From positions 1-64,000 of the forward strand of contig JAAWOG010000003.1 of assembly GCA_022799355.1 (NCBI GenBank): a stretch of 64,000 nt of DNA. The letters are read 5' to 3'. Origin of the DNA: Lachnospiraceae bacterium (GTDB taxonomy: Bacteria > Bacillota > Clostridia > Lachnospirales > Lachnospiraceae). Position 1 is the first letter of the stretch. The number at the start of each line of letters is the position of its first letter. This document shows positions 7,551 to 15,260 of this stretch, one piece after another. Position numbers and translations under genes: made by a program. The notes beneath the pieces are model-generated. The model worked only from the letters and a program-made list of their open reading frames with translations. It ran no database searches and was not told the DNA's origin.

Positions 7551-8373
7551 CCTGCTCGAGATACTCCCGTCCCGCCAGGAATACAAATACCGCCGGTATC
7601 AGCGTGATCACCGCCGCCACAAAGGAGTACCCCGCCTGTTCCGGCCCGATTTCCGGCAAGTACAGCGAAAGAGGCCACAGCGTCTGATCCTCCAAAAACG
7701 CCATGGGCTGTTCGATCAAACTCCAGTATTCCAGAAACCCCAGCACTCCGGCAGATAAAATCCCCCCGGAAGCAAGAGGCAGACCGATCCTGAAAAAAAT
7801 TTTCCATTCTCCCGCCCCGTCTATCCTTGCCGCCTCAATCAGCCCCTTCGGCAAATTGCAGAAATCCCGGTAGATCAAAAATACCGGAAATGCTGAAAAT
7901 ACTGCCGGCAAAATGATTGCACTGTGGCTGTCCAGAAGTTCCAGGTGATTCAGCACAAGATAACTCGAGAGCATCGTTACCTGAAAAGGCATCAGCATCA
8001 ATACGATATACAACGTAAACAAAATCTTCCGCCCCCGGAAGCGATAGACCGAAAAAGCCCATGCCGCCGGAACTGCAATAAAGAACTGCCCGGCAAGCGT
8101 CAGGACGGCTATCTTCATGGAATTCCAGAATACCACGAAAAACTGCGGCGTTTGGAATAAAATGCGCAGATAATGCTGAAAGGTCGGATACCTTGGAAAA
8201 AACGCCCAGGTGATCAGCTCATCCTGATCAGCCATCAAAGGAAGCAGGCTCTGATTCAGCTCATACCTGCTCATCACGGAACCGCTGAGCAGAAACAGCA
8301 CCGGCGCACAGAACAGGCAGCCCGCTGCCAGAAGTATTATTTTTATCAATGCACTTGAAAATTTCTTTCTCAT
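7522..8373 (-). CDS. MalG-type ABC transporter permease
   Basis: A 283-residue inner-membrane permease of the CUT1 class has six predicted membrane segments and the cytoplasmic EAA loop EAARIDGAGEWKIFF, where the ATPase docks. Length and layout match MalG/AraQ-type subunits. It is the second of the permease pair. No ATPase gene is nearby, as is usual for Clostridia that share one MsmK-type ATPase. Its neighbours (three fusion lipoproteins and a HlyD-like adaptor) are unusual for a plain sugar importer, so the cargo is uncertain. Its 3' end has been copied twice downstream. Confidence 0.88.
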   Translation of the reverse strand: MRKKFSSALIKIILLAAGCLFCAPVLFLLSGSVMSRYELNQSLLPLMADQDELITWAFFPRYPTFQHYLRILFQTPQFFVVFWNSMKIAVLTLAGQFFIAVPAAWAFSVYRFRGRKILFTLYIVLMLMPFQVTMLSSYLVLNHLELLDSHSAIILPAVFSAFPVFLIYRDFCNLPKGLIEAARIDGAGEWKIFFRIGLPLASGGILSAGVLGFLEYWSLIEQPMAFLEDQTLWPLSLYLPEIGPEQAGYSFVAAVITLIPAVFVFLAGREYLEQGITASAVKE

Positions 8374-8384
8374 GTTTTATCCCA

Positions 8385-8458
8385 TTCCCGCGCCGCCATC
8401 TGCCTATGCCAAGTCGGCATCCGGCAGCACGCAGATGCAAATCTCACGATCTTCACAC
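8385..8458. repeat. Degenerate copy of an intergenic element also seen near 25140-25211
   Basis: The stretch with GCACGCAGATGCAAATCTC and ACGATC resembles GCGCGCAGGCACAAATCTC and GCGATTG at 25168-25192. Both lie in gaps between genes. Confidence 0.4.
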
Positions 8459-9313
8459 CTTCCACACCCGCTGCAGCAGCAATATCACCAGAAACAGCAC
8501 CCCTCCCACGCACACTGCCGCAGCCGCCATCTTATCCAGTTCCAGATTGATAAACCAGTTATTAAACAGATGCTGCAACAGATACATATCCTCATGAGGG
8601 TAAGAGCCCGCTACCAGATAAGCCTCCCGAAATACTTTGAAAGAATTCAAAAAGGAAAGCACCGTGATCGTATAGAGGGAACTTTTCAGATTCGGAAATA
8701 CCACCCGCCAGAAAATCTGCCACTCTCCCGCTCCGTCCACCCGTGCCGCCTCAGACATACTGTACGGCACCGCAAATATTCCGGCAAGCCACAGTACCAT
8801 TGTATAACCCAGATTCTTCCAGACATAGCTGAACACCAGTACCCAGAAGGAAGCCCCCGTTCCCATATGATCCGGCAAAATTCCCTCCGGCAGAATCCCC
8901 GCCATAAACAATATCCCGTTAAAAAATCCCTGTCTGGAAAAAACCATCTTCCAGATCAGCACTACCGTTGCCGCAGGCATCGCGAGAGGAAACAGAAACA
9001 ATGATTTCATAAGCTGTATCTGCTTCAGCCTGCTGAGAAAAACCGCCATAAAAAGCCCCAGCCCGATCAGAAGGGGCAGACAAACCGCCGTAAACCGCAC
9101 CGTATTATGTATGGCAAGGCGAAATGCCTGATTGTCAAATACATTACGGTAGTTACGCAATCCTGCCCACTCCCCCGTCACCGCTGTCAGGAAAGAACGC
9201 CTTACCACATCCAGAAACGGAATCAGCACAAATACCGTTACCCCTGAAAAACTCGGCAGCAAAAATGCGATCCACGCATGGCTCTTGCCTGACGCCTTCC
9301 TCCTCCGTTTCAT
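8453..9313 (-). CDS. MalF-type ABC transporter permease
   Basis: A CUT1 permease of about 286 residues carries the EAA loop SEAARVDGAGEWQIFW and six predicted membrane helices. It pairs with the MalG-type protein encoded 79 bases downstream. I placed the start at the ATG at 9313 (MKRRRKASG), since the family begins with a short basic tail and GGCGGTG lies five bases upstream. In-frame ATGs at 9349 and 9328 are also possible. It belongs to the transcript that begins at the fusion lipoprotein gene ending at 9443. Confidence 0.87.
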   Translation of the reverse strand: MKRRRKASGKSHAWIAFLLPSFSGVTVFVLIPFLDVVRRSFLTAVTGEWAGLRNYRNVFDNQAFRLAIHNTVRFTAVCLPLLIGLGLFMAVFLSRLKQIQLMKSLFLFPLAMPAATVVLIWKMVFSRQGFFNGILFMAGILPEGILPDHMGTGASFWVLVFSYVWKNLGYTMVLWLAGIFAVPYSMSEAARVDGAGEWQIFWRVVFPNLKSSLYTITVLSFLNSFKVFREAYLVAGSYPHEDMYLLQHLFNNWFINLELDKMAAAAVCVGGVLFLVILLLQRVWKV

Positions 9314-9442
9314 ATTCACACCGCCCATTCCGAAAACATCCTTTTTCATCCACATATCCCAATTGGCACTGACTGTCTACCGCTTTCCGCTTGGCCGGAT
9401 AAACCGATATCCTGCCACTTTAACAGGCAGATCGCCAACCTC

Positions 9443-11779
9443 TTACTCCGCCAGATAGACCGCCGCTTTCTTCACAATCTCATCCGCTGCCTCTTCAACG
9501 CTTACACCGTCCTCCAGCACCCTGACTCCCGCCTCGTAAACCAGCCCGTCAAGCCAGCCGTTTCCCGTCGCCGGTGTCTCAAGCCCCTGAACCAGTTCCG
9601 CAAACTTCCGCTCCTGTGCCTCATCCGGCCATCGCAGCAACAGCTCCTCCTGTGTTCCGTCATTCTTTAGCATGGTCATACTGCCGTTTTCCTCATTCGG
9701 CTCAAGAAAATCAAACCGATCTGCAAAAGCCGCCCGATTGACCGGAAAACCGTCATATATATTTTTCTGAACCTCCGCAGAAAACATGGTCCTCAAAAAT
9801 TCCCTGGCCGCCTCCGGCTCCCCGGACTTAGCGCTGATGCCCGCTATCACCTTCGGCAGAAAAACATTCTGCGCCTGCCCCGGGAAACTTTTGTAATCCA
9901 TCTCCCCCTCCAGTTCAATAACAGTTGTTACGTTATCAAGACAGATCTGAATCCCGTCCACATAGCCGCAGGCCAGTTTTGCATAGCCTCTCCTGATATT
10001 CAGCACATTGTTGCATACCTCCATCTTCTGCCTCATCGGATCAAATCCGTACCGCAAAAGCTCCTCATCCTCCTCCTGCAGTACTGCCATCTCCTCAGGC
10101 ACCGTTCCCTCATGCTCCGCATCATAGATCCGCTTTGCCTGCGTCAGAAATGCTTCCACAGCCTCCCGATCGATCTGCCCCGATCCATCAATCCATGCGG
10201 GGGACGATACCATCCCGAGCAGCTCAAGCAATGACTCCGCATCGTAGATCCCCAACAGTCCGCCCTCCGGATTTTCCTCTCTGAGCGCTTCCGTCCCATC
10301 CGCCAGACTCTCCAGATCCGTCATTTCATAAATGACATCTGTGTCACCAACAAGGAGCGGCACCTGTATACACAAAGGCATCGCACAGATTGTCCCGTCC
10401 TCCCGCCGAAAGCTCTCCGTCAGATTGGAAAACAAAGCATTTTCCCCATCCGCCGTATCTATCACTTCGCTTAAGTCGGAAAGCAGCCCCTTCTCCATAT
10501 AGGATTCCATCGGCAGTCCGTCTAATATAATAACATCCGGTCCTTCCCCCGATAAGATTCTGGTATTCAACTGCTTCACCGCATCCTCCACCGTCACACC
10601 GCTCTCACTTCCCGCCCCCGTCTCATATCTGACATACATGTCAGTATGGGCTTTTTTAAAGGAAGTCACCGCCTGTCGGACGCTGCCGTTCTCTTCCAGA
10701 GAATAGATCCGTATCTCCTTTTCCGGCATGGAACGAATCGATTCATCAAAATGATAGCGCACCAGCCCGCCGGCAGGATTAAACTGTACAAGAAACTCCT
10801 GTCCCTCCAATGCCTTTGCCGCATAAATGCTGCCATCATCCCCGAAGGTGCTGAGCGCCCCGTCAATGATCTGCTCCATTGCGCTCCCACCCAGCGCATG
10901 GCGGTACAATCCCTCCACGCAGGCGATATAAACGATCCCGTCCTCTCCTCCGAACACCGCCAGCGGATAACCGCCGCTGGTATAACGCACCGTGCCATCG
11001 GACAGATATTTCCCGATAAACTCATCCATCACCGTATCCTGCGCTCCGGGCTCTCCTTTTTCCAGATCGTACAGATACACCTTTTCAGAATCCACCGCCA
11101 TCAGCATATCACCGCAAAAATCAATATAACCAACTTCCCGATTCATCACGAAAAGTTCCCGAAGGCTCTCATGTTCCATATCCACTTCATAGATCCTGCC
11201 GTTCATATCCCCGGCAAACAATCTGCCGTCGTCCTTGAAACAAAAAGTACTGATGCAGCTTCCGTCCTCCTGCGTAAAGCCGAAATCCACAACTTTTATC
11301 TCTCCATCCGGCAGTGCAAAAATACAGTAATTTCCCTCCTGTCCCTCCGGCTTATCCCCGGGAAATATATCCCGCGCCGCCTGCGGCATCTCTCCCGAAC
11401 AGGTGACCGCCACTGTCCCATCGGGTGCCATCACCGCCGAAATCGCATATACCCCCTGCATCATCGGAAACCAGGGCGTATCCTCCTGCTGCCAGCTCTC
11501 CCCCTGATCTTCGGAACGGTAAAGCCCGCCGTTAAAACTGATGATCGTCATGGAACCGTCCGCAAGCATATTCAGCCCGCCGTTTCGATTGATCTCCTCC
11601 GGAAACGCATGGATATCCTCCATATATCGCCCCATACCGCCCGTAACCTGTCCGCTCTCCTCATCCTTCGCGCCCTTCTCCGAATCCGCTCTGCCGCAGC
11701 CCGCCGCCAGAAAAAGGCACAGGCACAACATGACTGCTGTTATTTTTCTGTTTTTTTCTCTGTTCCAATACATTTCCAT
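9443..11779 (-). CDS. Lipoprotein fusing an Asp-box propeller-like half to a solute-binding half (copy 1)
   Basis: The 778-residue exported lipoprotein has a lipobox LAAGC with Cys28. Residues about 60-345 are beta-rich and contain an Asp-box type motif (SEDQGESW). They repeat segments such as GGLYRSEDQG and DGRLFAGDMNGRIYEVD, which suggests a beta-propeller. From about residue 356 the sequence turns into a family 1 solute-binding protein (VRQAVTSFKKAHTDMYVRY, LNTRILSGEGPDVIILDGLP, NVFLPKVIAGIS). It is the most divergent of three paralogs here. It is probably the first gene of the transcript with both permeases and the adaptor, behind promoter A at 11804-11836. The ATG follows AGGAGG by 4 bases. 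The ligand is unknown. Confidence 0.82.
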   Translation of the reverse strand: MEMYWNREKNRKITAVMLCLCLFLAAGCGRADSEKGAKDEESGQVTGGMGRYMEDIHAFPEEINRNGGLNMLADGSMTIISFNGGLYRSEDQGESWQQEDTPWFPMMQGVYAISAVMAPDGTVAVTCSGEMPQAARDIFPGDKPEGQEGNYCIFALPDGEIKVVDFGFTQEDGSCISTFCFKDDGRLFAGDMNGRIYEVDMEHESLRELFVMNREVGYIDFCGDMLMAVDSEKVYLYDLEKGEPGAQDTVMDEFIGKYLSDGTVRYTSGGYPLAVFGGEDGIVYIACVEGLYRHALGGSAMEQIIDGALSTFGDDGSIYAAKALEGQEFLVQFNPAGGLVRYHFDESIRSMPEKEIRIYSLEENGSVRQAVTSFKKAHTDMYVRYETGAGSESGVTVEDAVKQLNTRILSGEGPDVIILDGLPMESYMEKGLLSDLSEVIDTADGENALFSNLTESFRREDGTICAMPLCIQVPLLVGDTDVIYEMTDLESLADGTEALREENPEGGLLGIYDAESLLELLGMVSSPAWIDGSGQIDREAVEAFLTQAKRIYDAEHEGTVPEEMAVLQEEDEELLRYGFDPMRQKMEVCNNVLNIRRGYAKLACGYVDGIQICLDNVTTVIELEGEMDYKSFPGQAQNVFLPKVIAGISAKSGEPEAAREFLRTMFSAEVQKNIYDGFPVNRAAFADRFDFLEPNEENGSMTMLKNDGTQEELLLRWPDEAQERKFAELVQGLETPATGNGWLDGLVYEAGVRVLEDGVSVEEAADEIVKKAAVYLAE

Positions 11780-11803
11780 TTATCCTCCTGCCGCTTCCTC
11801 TAC

Positions 11804-11836
11804 AGCATACCAGAATAATCTCTAAAAAATCTCTAA
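11804..11836 (-). promoter_or_regulatory. Promoter A with response-regulator-type direct repeat
   Basis: On the minus strand TTAGAGA (11830-11836) and TTAGAGA (11819-11825) are 11 bases apart. The -10 TATGCT (11804-11809) starts exactly 16 bases after the start of the second repeat. The same geometry occurs at 18603-18635 and 20546-20578. No separate -35 box is seen, as expected for an activator-dependent promoter. Confidence 0.75.
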
Positions 11837-11925
11837 GCCCTGCGGCAGACATCGAAACAGCCCTTCGCACTGTCAGACAGTTAAAGGGCTGTTTCGCCAG
11901 GTCTGCTATAATTCCGACCACTTTA

Positions 11926-14352
11926 TCACTCCGCCAGATAAATCGCCGACTTCTTCACGATCTCCTGCACCGCCTCCTTCGGCGTAATACTGCCTTCCAG
12001 GGCTCTTGGACCGATCTCATACACCGTTTCCGCAATCGTATCATCACCTGTACTGATTCGGGAAACAGAAGATATCATACCCTTGAGCCTCTCAAACTCC
12101 TCCTCCGTTGGCCAGAGCAGTTCTATGCCAAAAACCTTTCCGTCCGGCGTACTTGTGCCGATAGAACCGGCTGCCCGTTCGCTTGCTCCTTCTACCATTC
12201 CAGCCCGCGGATTCTCTTTGAGTCCCTCAAAAGACGCCATATTCACCGGCAGACCGTCATACACATCGATATCCTGAAACTCCTTTCCAAACAAATATCG
12301 ATAAAACTCCACCGCTGTCTCATTCTCCACAGAATTTGCCGAAATTCCGACAAGGCAGTCGCTCAGAAATCCATTGCTTACCTGTCCGTTCCAGACATCA
12401 AAAGCAAACTGATCCTCCTGCTCCGCAATGGTAGTCAGCATATCGTACTCAAAATCGACTCCCCGTACTCTTCCCACCGCAAACTTCTGCATCTCCATCA
12501 TAATATTTTCCGCACTGCCGCTCGTATTACCGTAATATTGCCTGTATTCATTCGTCAGAGAACCGTAGCCGCCCTCTCTTACGCCGAGCTCCTCCTCCGT
12601 CACGCCGGAGATTTCCGCCTCCCAGATGCGCTTTGCCGCCGTAAGAAACTCCTCCAGCGCTTTTTCATCGATATTCCCTTCCTCATCCGTCCACGCCGCA
12701 GAACAGCTCAGACTCAGAATATACAAAAGCTGCTCCGGTGTTCTTACGGCAAGCAGCGCGCCCTCCGGCTCCTCCTCCCGCAATTCCTCCGTCAGTTTTG
12801 CAAGAGAGTCCATATCCTTTACCTTCCTCACATCTTCAGGCTCTCCCGCCATCAAAAGAAGCTGGATCCTGACAGGCAGCGCATAGATCTTTCCGTCCTT
12901 TCTGCAGGCTTCTATGATATTCGGAAACAGCGCCGCATCGCCGCTCATCTCTTCCGTAATACCGCTCAGATCCGCCAAAATACCTTTCTCCTCATAGGAT
13001 GCTCTTGGCAGTCCGCCAAGCATCAGAATATCCGGTCCTTCTCCCGACATGATCTTTGTGTTCAGATTCCGAACCGCGTCCTCTCTTGTCACACCATCAT
13101 CTCCCGACATGCCGATTTCATAGCGGATATACACATCCTGGTGGGCTTTCTGGAACATACTGACCGCCTGCCGCACCGCAACGCTCTCCATAAGGCTGTA
13201 TATCTTAAGCTGTTTGTCCGGCACAGTCGGCACATTGGGATCATAGGTGTACCGGTACAGCTTCATCCCTGTATAGAGTACCATAAACTCATTGTCCGGC
13301 AATGTTTCCATACTCATCAGCATCAGACTGGGATCGCCAAAACTCGAAGACGCTCCGTCAATGATCTGCTCGATCGCCGCCCCGCCGATCACATGGCGGT
13401 ACAATCCGCCGTCAAATGCAAAATAAATCACATCATCCTGCTCTCCCGCCGTCATCACGACACTGTGCCCCATATCGGTACTTCCGATAGAAAGCCCCAG
13501 GTTCTGACCGATAAACTCCTGCAGCACCTCATCCGTATCCATCAGAATATCCTGTTCGATATCATACACAACAGCTCCGCCCCTCGTTGTGATACCGACC
13601 ATATATTTGTCCGTAAAGCAGGCAAAATCCACCGTGCCGTCCGCCGAAAAAAGTTCCTTTTTGCTCCCGTCCGCGGGATCGATCCGGTAAACTTTCCCGC
13701 CGCCCGCAAGACCATAAAGCCTCTCTGAACCATCAAATACAAAACTTCTGATTTCCGTATCCGCCAGATCCAGTTCCGTCTCATTTCCTTCGGCATCAAA
13801 ATAATAGTATTTCCACCTAATTTCTTCCCTTTCCGCATCGGCGTTTTCTGCCCCCCCGTTTTCCGTTTCCGATGCATCATCCTGAGACGTTTCCTCCGCT
13901 TCCGACGACTCACTCTCACCATCACCCGTAAAAATGCCGGGCAAAGCCACCGCACCGTTCGGAGAAACAGCCATATTTGTCATATAGAGATTTTTCCCCA
14001 CATCCTTCCATGGATTCCCGGCAGATTCCCATGTTTCTCCGCCGTCCGAAGAAATATATTTTCCCGTCTCTTTCTCCGCCAGCATCAGATCGCCGCTTTC
14101 CAGTTTCTTTATATAAGGAAGCGGATATTGTACCATCTCACTGATCTCTTCCGGCAGCACCATCTCCCTTTCCAGATAACGCCCCATGCTTTTTTCTTCA
14201 TTCTCTTCTTCCGCAGCGGCAGTATTCTTATTTTCCTGCTTCGGCACCGCCGCAGTATCATCACTTTCGCTCTTACTGCCGCAGCCAGCCAAAAAAGAAA
14301 CTGCCATAAATCCCGCGCAAAACAACGCCGTCCATTTTTTCATTTTTCTCAT
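11926..14352 (-). CDS. Lipoprotein fusing an Asp-box propeller-like half to a solute-binding half (copy 2)
   Basis: An 808-residue paralog of the gene at 15261, with a lipobox FLAGC and lipidated Cys24. The N-terminal half (about 40-375) holds a clear Asp-box (YISSDGGETW, about residues 98-107) and propeller-like repeats. The C-terminal half, from about 380, is a solute-binding protein (VRQAVSMFQKAHQDVYIRY, LNTKIMSGEGPDILMLGGLP). I reject the longer frame from 14511 because the signal peptide starts at the ATG at 14352, five bases after GAGG in GAGGTGACT. The same leader precedes the copy at 15261. Acidic linkers in the propeller half differ most between the copies. Confidence 0.83.
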   Translation of the reverse strand: MRKMKKWTALFCAGFMAVSFLAGCGSKSESDDTAAVPKQENKNTAAAEEENEEKSMGRYLEREMVLPEEISEMVQYPLPYIKKLESGDLMLAEKETGKYISSDGGETWESAGNPWKDVGKNLYMTNMAVSPNGAVALPGIFTGDGESESSEAEETSQDDASETENGGAENADAEREEIRWKYYYFDAEGNETELDLADTEIRSFVFDGSERLYGLAGGGKVYRIDPADGSKKELFSADGTVDFACFTDKYMVGITTRGGAVVYDIEQDILMDTDEVLQEFIGQNLGLSIGSTDMGHSVVMTAGEQDDVIYFAFDGGLYRHVIGGAAIEQIIDGASSSFGDPSLMLMSMETLPDNEFMVLYTGMKLYRYTYDPNVPTVPDKQLKIYSLMESVAVRQAVSMFQKAHQDVYIRYEIGMSGDDGVTREDAVRNLNTKIMSGEGPDILMLGGLPRASYEEKGILADLSGITEEMSGDAALFPNIIEACRKDGKIYALPVRIQLLLMAGEPEDVRKVKDMDSLAKLTEELREEEPEGALLAVRTPEQLLYILSLSCSAAWTDEEGNIDEKALEEFLTAAKRIWEAEISGVTEEELGVREGGYGSLTNEYRQYYGNTSGSAENIMMEMQKFAVGRVRGVDFEYDMLTTIAEQEDQFAFDVWNGQVSNGFLSDCLVGISANSVENETAVEFYRYLFGKEFQDIDVYDGLPVNMASFEGLKENPRAGMVEGASERAAGSIGTSTPDGKVFGIELLWPTEEEFERLKGMISSVSRISTGDDTIAETVYEIGPRALEGSITPKEAVQEIVKKSAIYLAE

Positions 14353-14362
14353 AGTCACCTCT

Positions 14363-14617
14363 ATTCCAGTTCCGCATACGCCTTCACACCACACCTTACC
14401 CAAAGAGGATTTCATGCTGCTCCGCATCACCAAATCCTCTTGTGCGCTGTTCCGGCTTATGCTGTTTCCAGTTCCGCATACGGCTACGAGATGCACATAA
14501 TCAGGGAGCAAATTTTAATCTGATACTACACAGCTTAAAATTTCTCCCGTGCCTCTCTCCGCCTCCTGCTGTTTCCAGTTCCGCATAAGCCCTTATGCTG
14601 TTTCCGGTTCCGCATAC
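14363..14617 (-). repeat. Intercistronic mosaic of short palindromes and a 21-base motif
   Basis: Four copies of a motif close to TGCTGTTTCCAGTTCCGCATA lie at about 14363-14382 (partial), 14460-14481, 14567-14587 and 14596-14616. Between them are two hairpins: AAGAGGATTT/AAATCCTCTT (about 14402-14442) and a stem with AAATTTTAA/TTAAAATTT (about 14506-14547). Similar pieces occur at 17760-17880. They separate the lipoprotein gene from the fusion gene within one locus. Confidence 0.7.
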
Positions 14618-14622
14618 TTTTT

Positions 14623-15180
14623 TTATTCCGAAACCACTTCCACAATCTTTACTTCCGTTGCAAAAAAGATATTTTCGCCGTCGTAGCTTCCTTTCATCTC
14701 CACCGTAAAGTTTTCCTTAAGGTCTGCCGTCGATCCTTCTTTCTCCTCGGCATTTTCGCCGCCGCTTTGGACGGTGCGCTTGATAAAAGTTGTTTCATCG
14801 CTGTAGACTACGGTGACTTTGGTATCGTTTTCATCGGTACTGACCAGATCCATTCCGTCTACCTCTTCCACCACAAGTTTCGCTATAATAAACGTGTCGT
14901 CACTGTCCGGCGGGACGTTCTCTATCATCCCCATCAATTCCGTCTCTCCCGATGAAGCATCGCCTGCATCGTCATTGGCTCCGATACCCTCTCCTTCCTC
15001 ATCTTCCGCGTTTTCCGCATTTCCGCCTTCCGTATTTTCCGTATCCGGCAGGTCCTCTCCCTCAGCGGATATATTTCCGTCATTTGCATTTTCGGTTGTT
15101 TTTGTGCAGGCGGTAAGCACCCCTAACGCCAACATTCCCATAATACCTGTTATTGTCAGTTTCCTTATAAAATAATGCAT
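14623..15180 (-). CDS. Small acidic lipoprotein (copy 2 of a pair)
   Basis: A 185-residue exported lipoprotein with a lipobox LTAC and Cys25. An Asp/Glu/Asn-rich low-complexity linker (about 28-78) leads to a C-terminal domain of about 100 residues with alternating beta-strand pattern (KVTVVYSDETTF, FTVEMKGSYDGENI, EVKIVEVVS). The C-terminal domain is clearly paralogous to that of the gene at 17896. I do not recognise a named family. It stands directly upstream of fusion lipoprotein copy 2, as its paralog stands upstream of copy 3, so the two products probably work together on the outer membrane face. The ribosome site AGGAG lies rather far (11 bases) from the ATG. Confidence 0.75.
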   Translation of the reverse strand: MHYFIRKLTITGIMGMLALGVLTACTKTTENANDGNISAEGEDLPDTENTEGGNAENAEDEEGEGIGANDDAGDASSGETELMGMIENVPPDSDDTFIIAKLVVEEVDGMDLVSTDENDTKVTVVYSDETTFIKRTVQSGGENAEEKEGSTADLKENFTVEMKGSYDGENIFFATEVKIVEVVSE

Positions 15181-15260
15181 TATCTTTTATACTCCTGTTC
15201 ATTCATTTTTTCTTTTATCCGGTCTTTCGTATCGATTCGACTTATGCCGGCACTTTGTAC

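Noticed and set aside
10646..11818. 390-codon plus-strand open frame
   Set aside because: Antisense to the fusion lipoprotein gene at 9443. His/Arg-rich composition typical of shadow frames, and no start signal.
12538..13728. 396-codon plus-strand open frame
   Set aside because: Antisense shadow of the gene at 11926. A similar shadow occurs at 16194-17162 because the genes are paralogs.
14353..14511. N-terminal 53-codon extension of the fusion lipoprotein
   Set aside because: The signal peptide and ribosome site fit the ATG at 14352, and the upstream part lies in the repeat mosaic.
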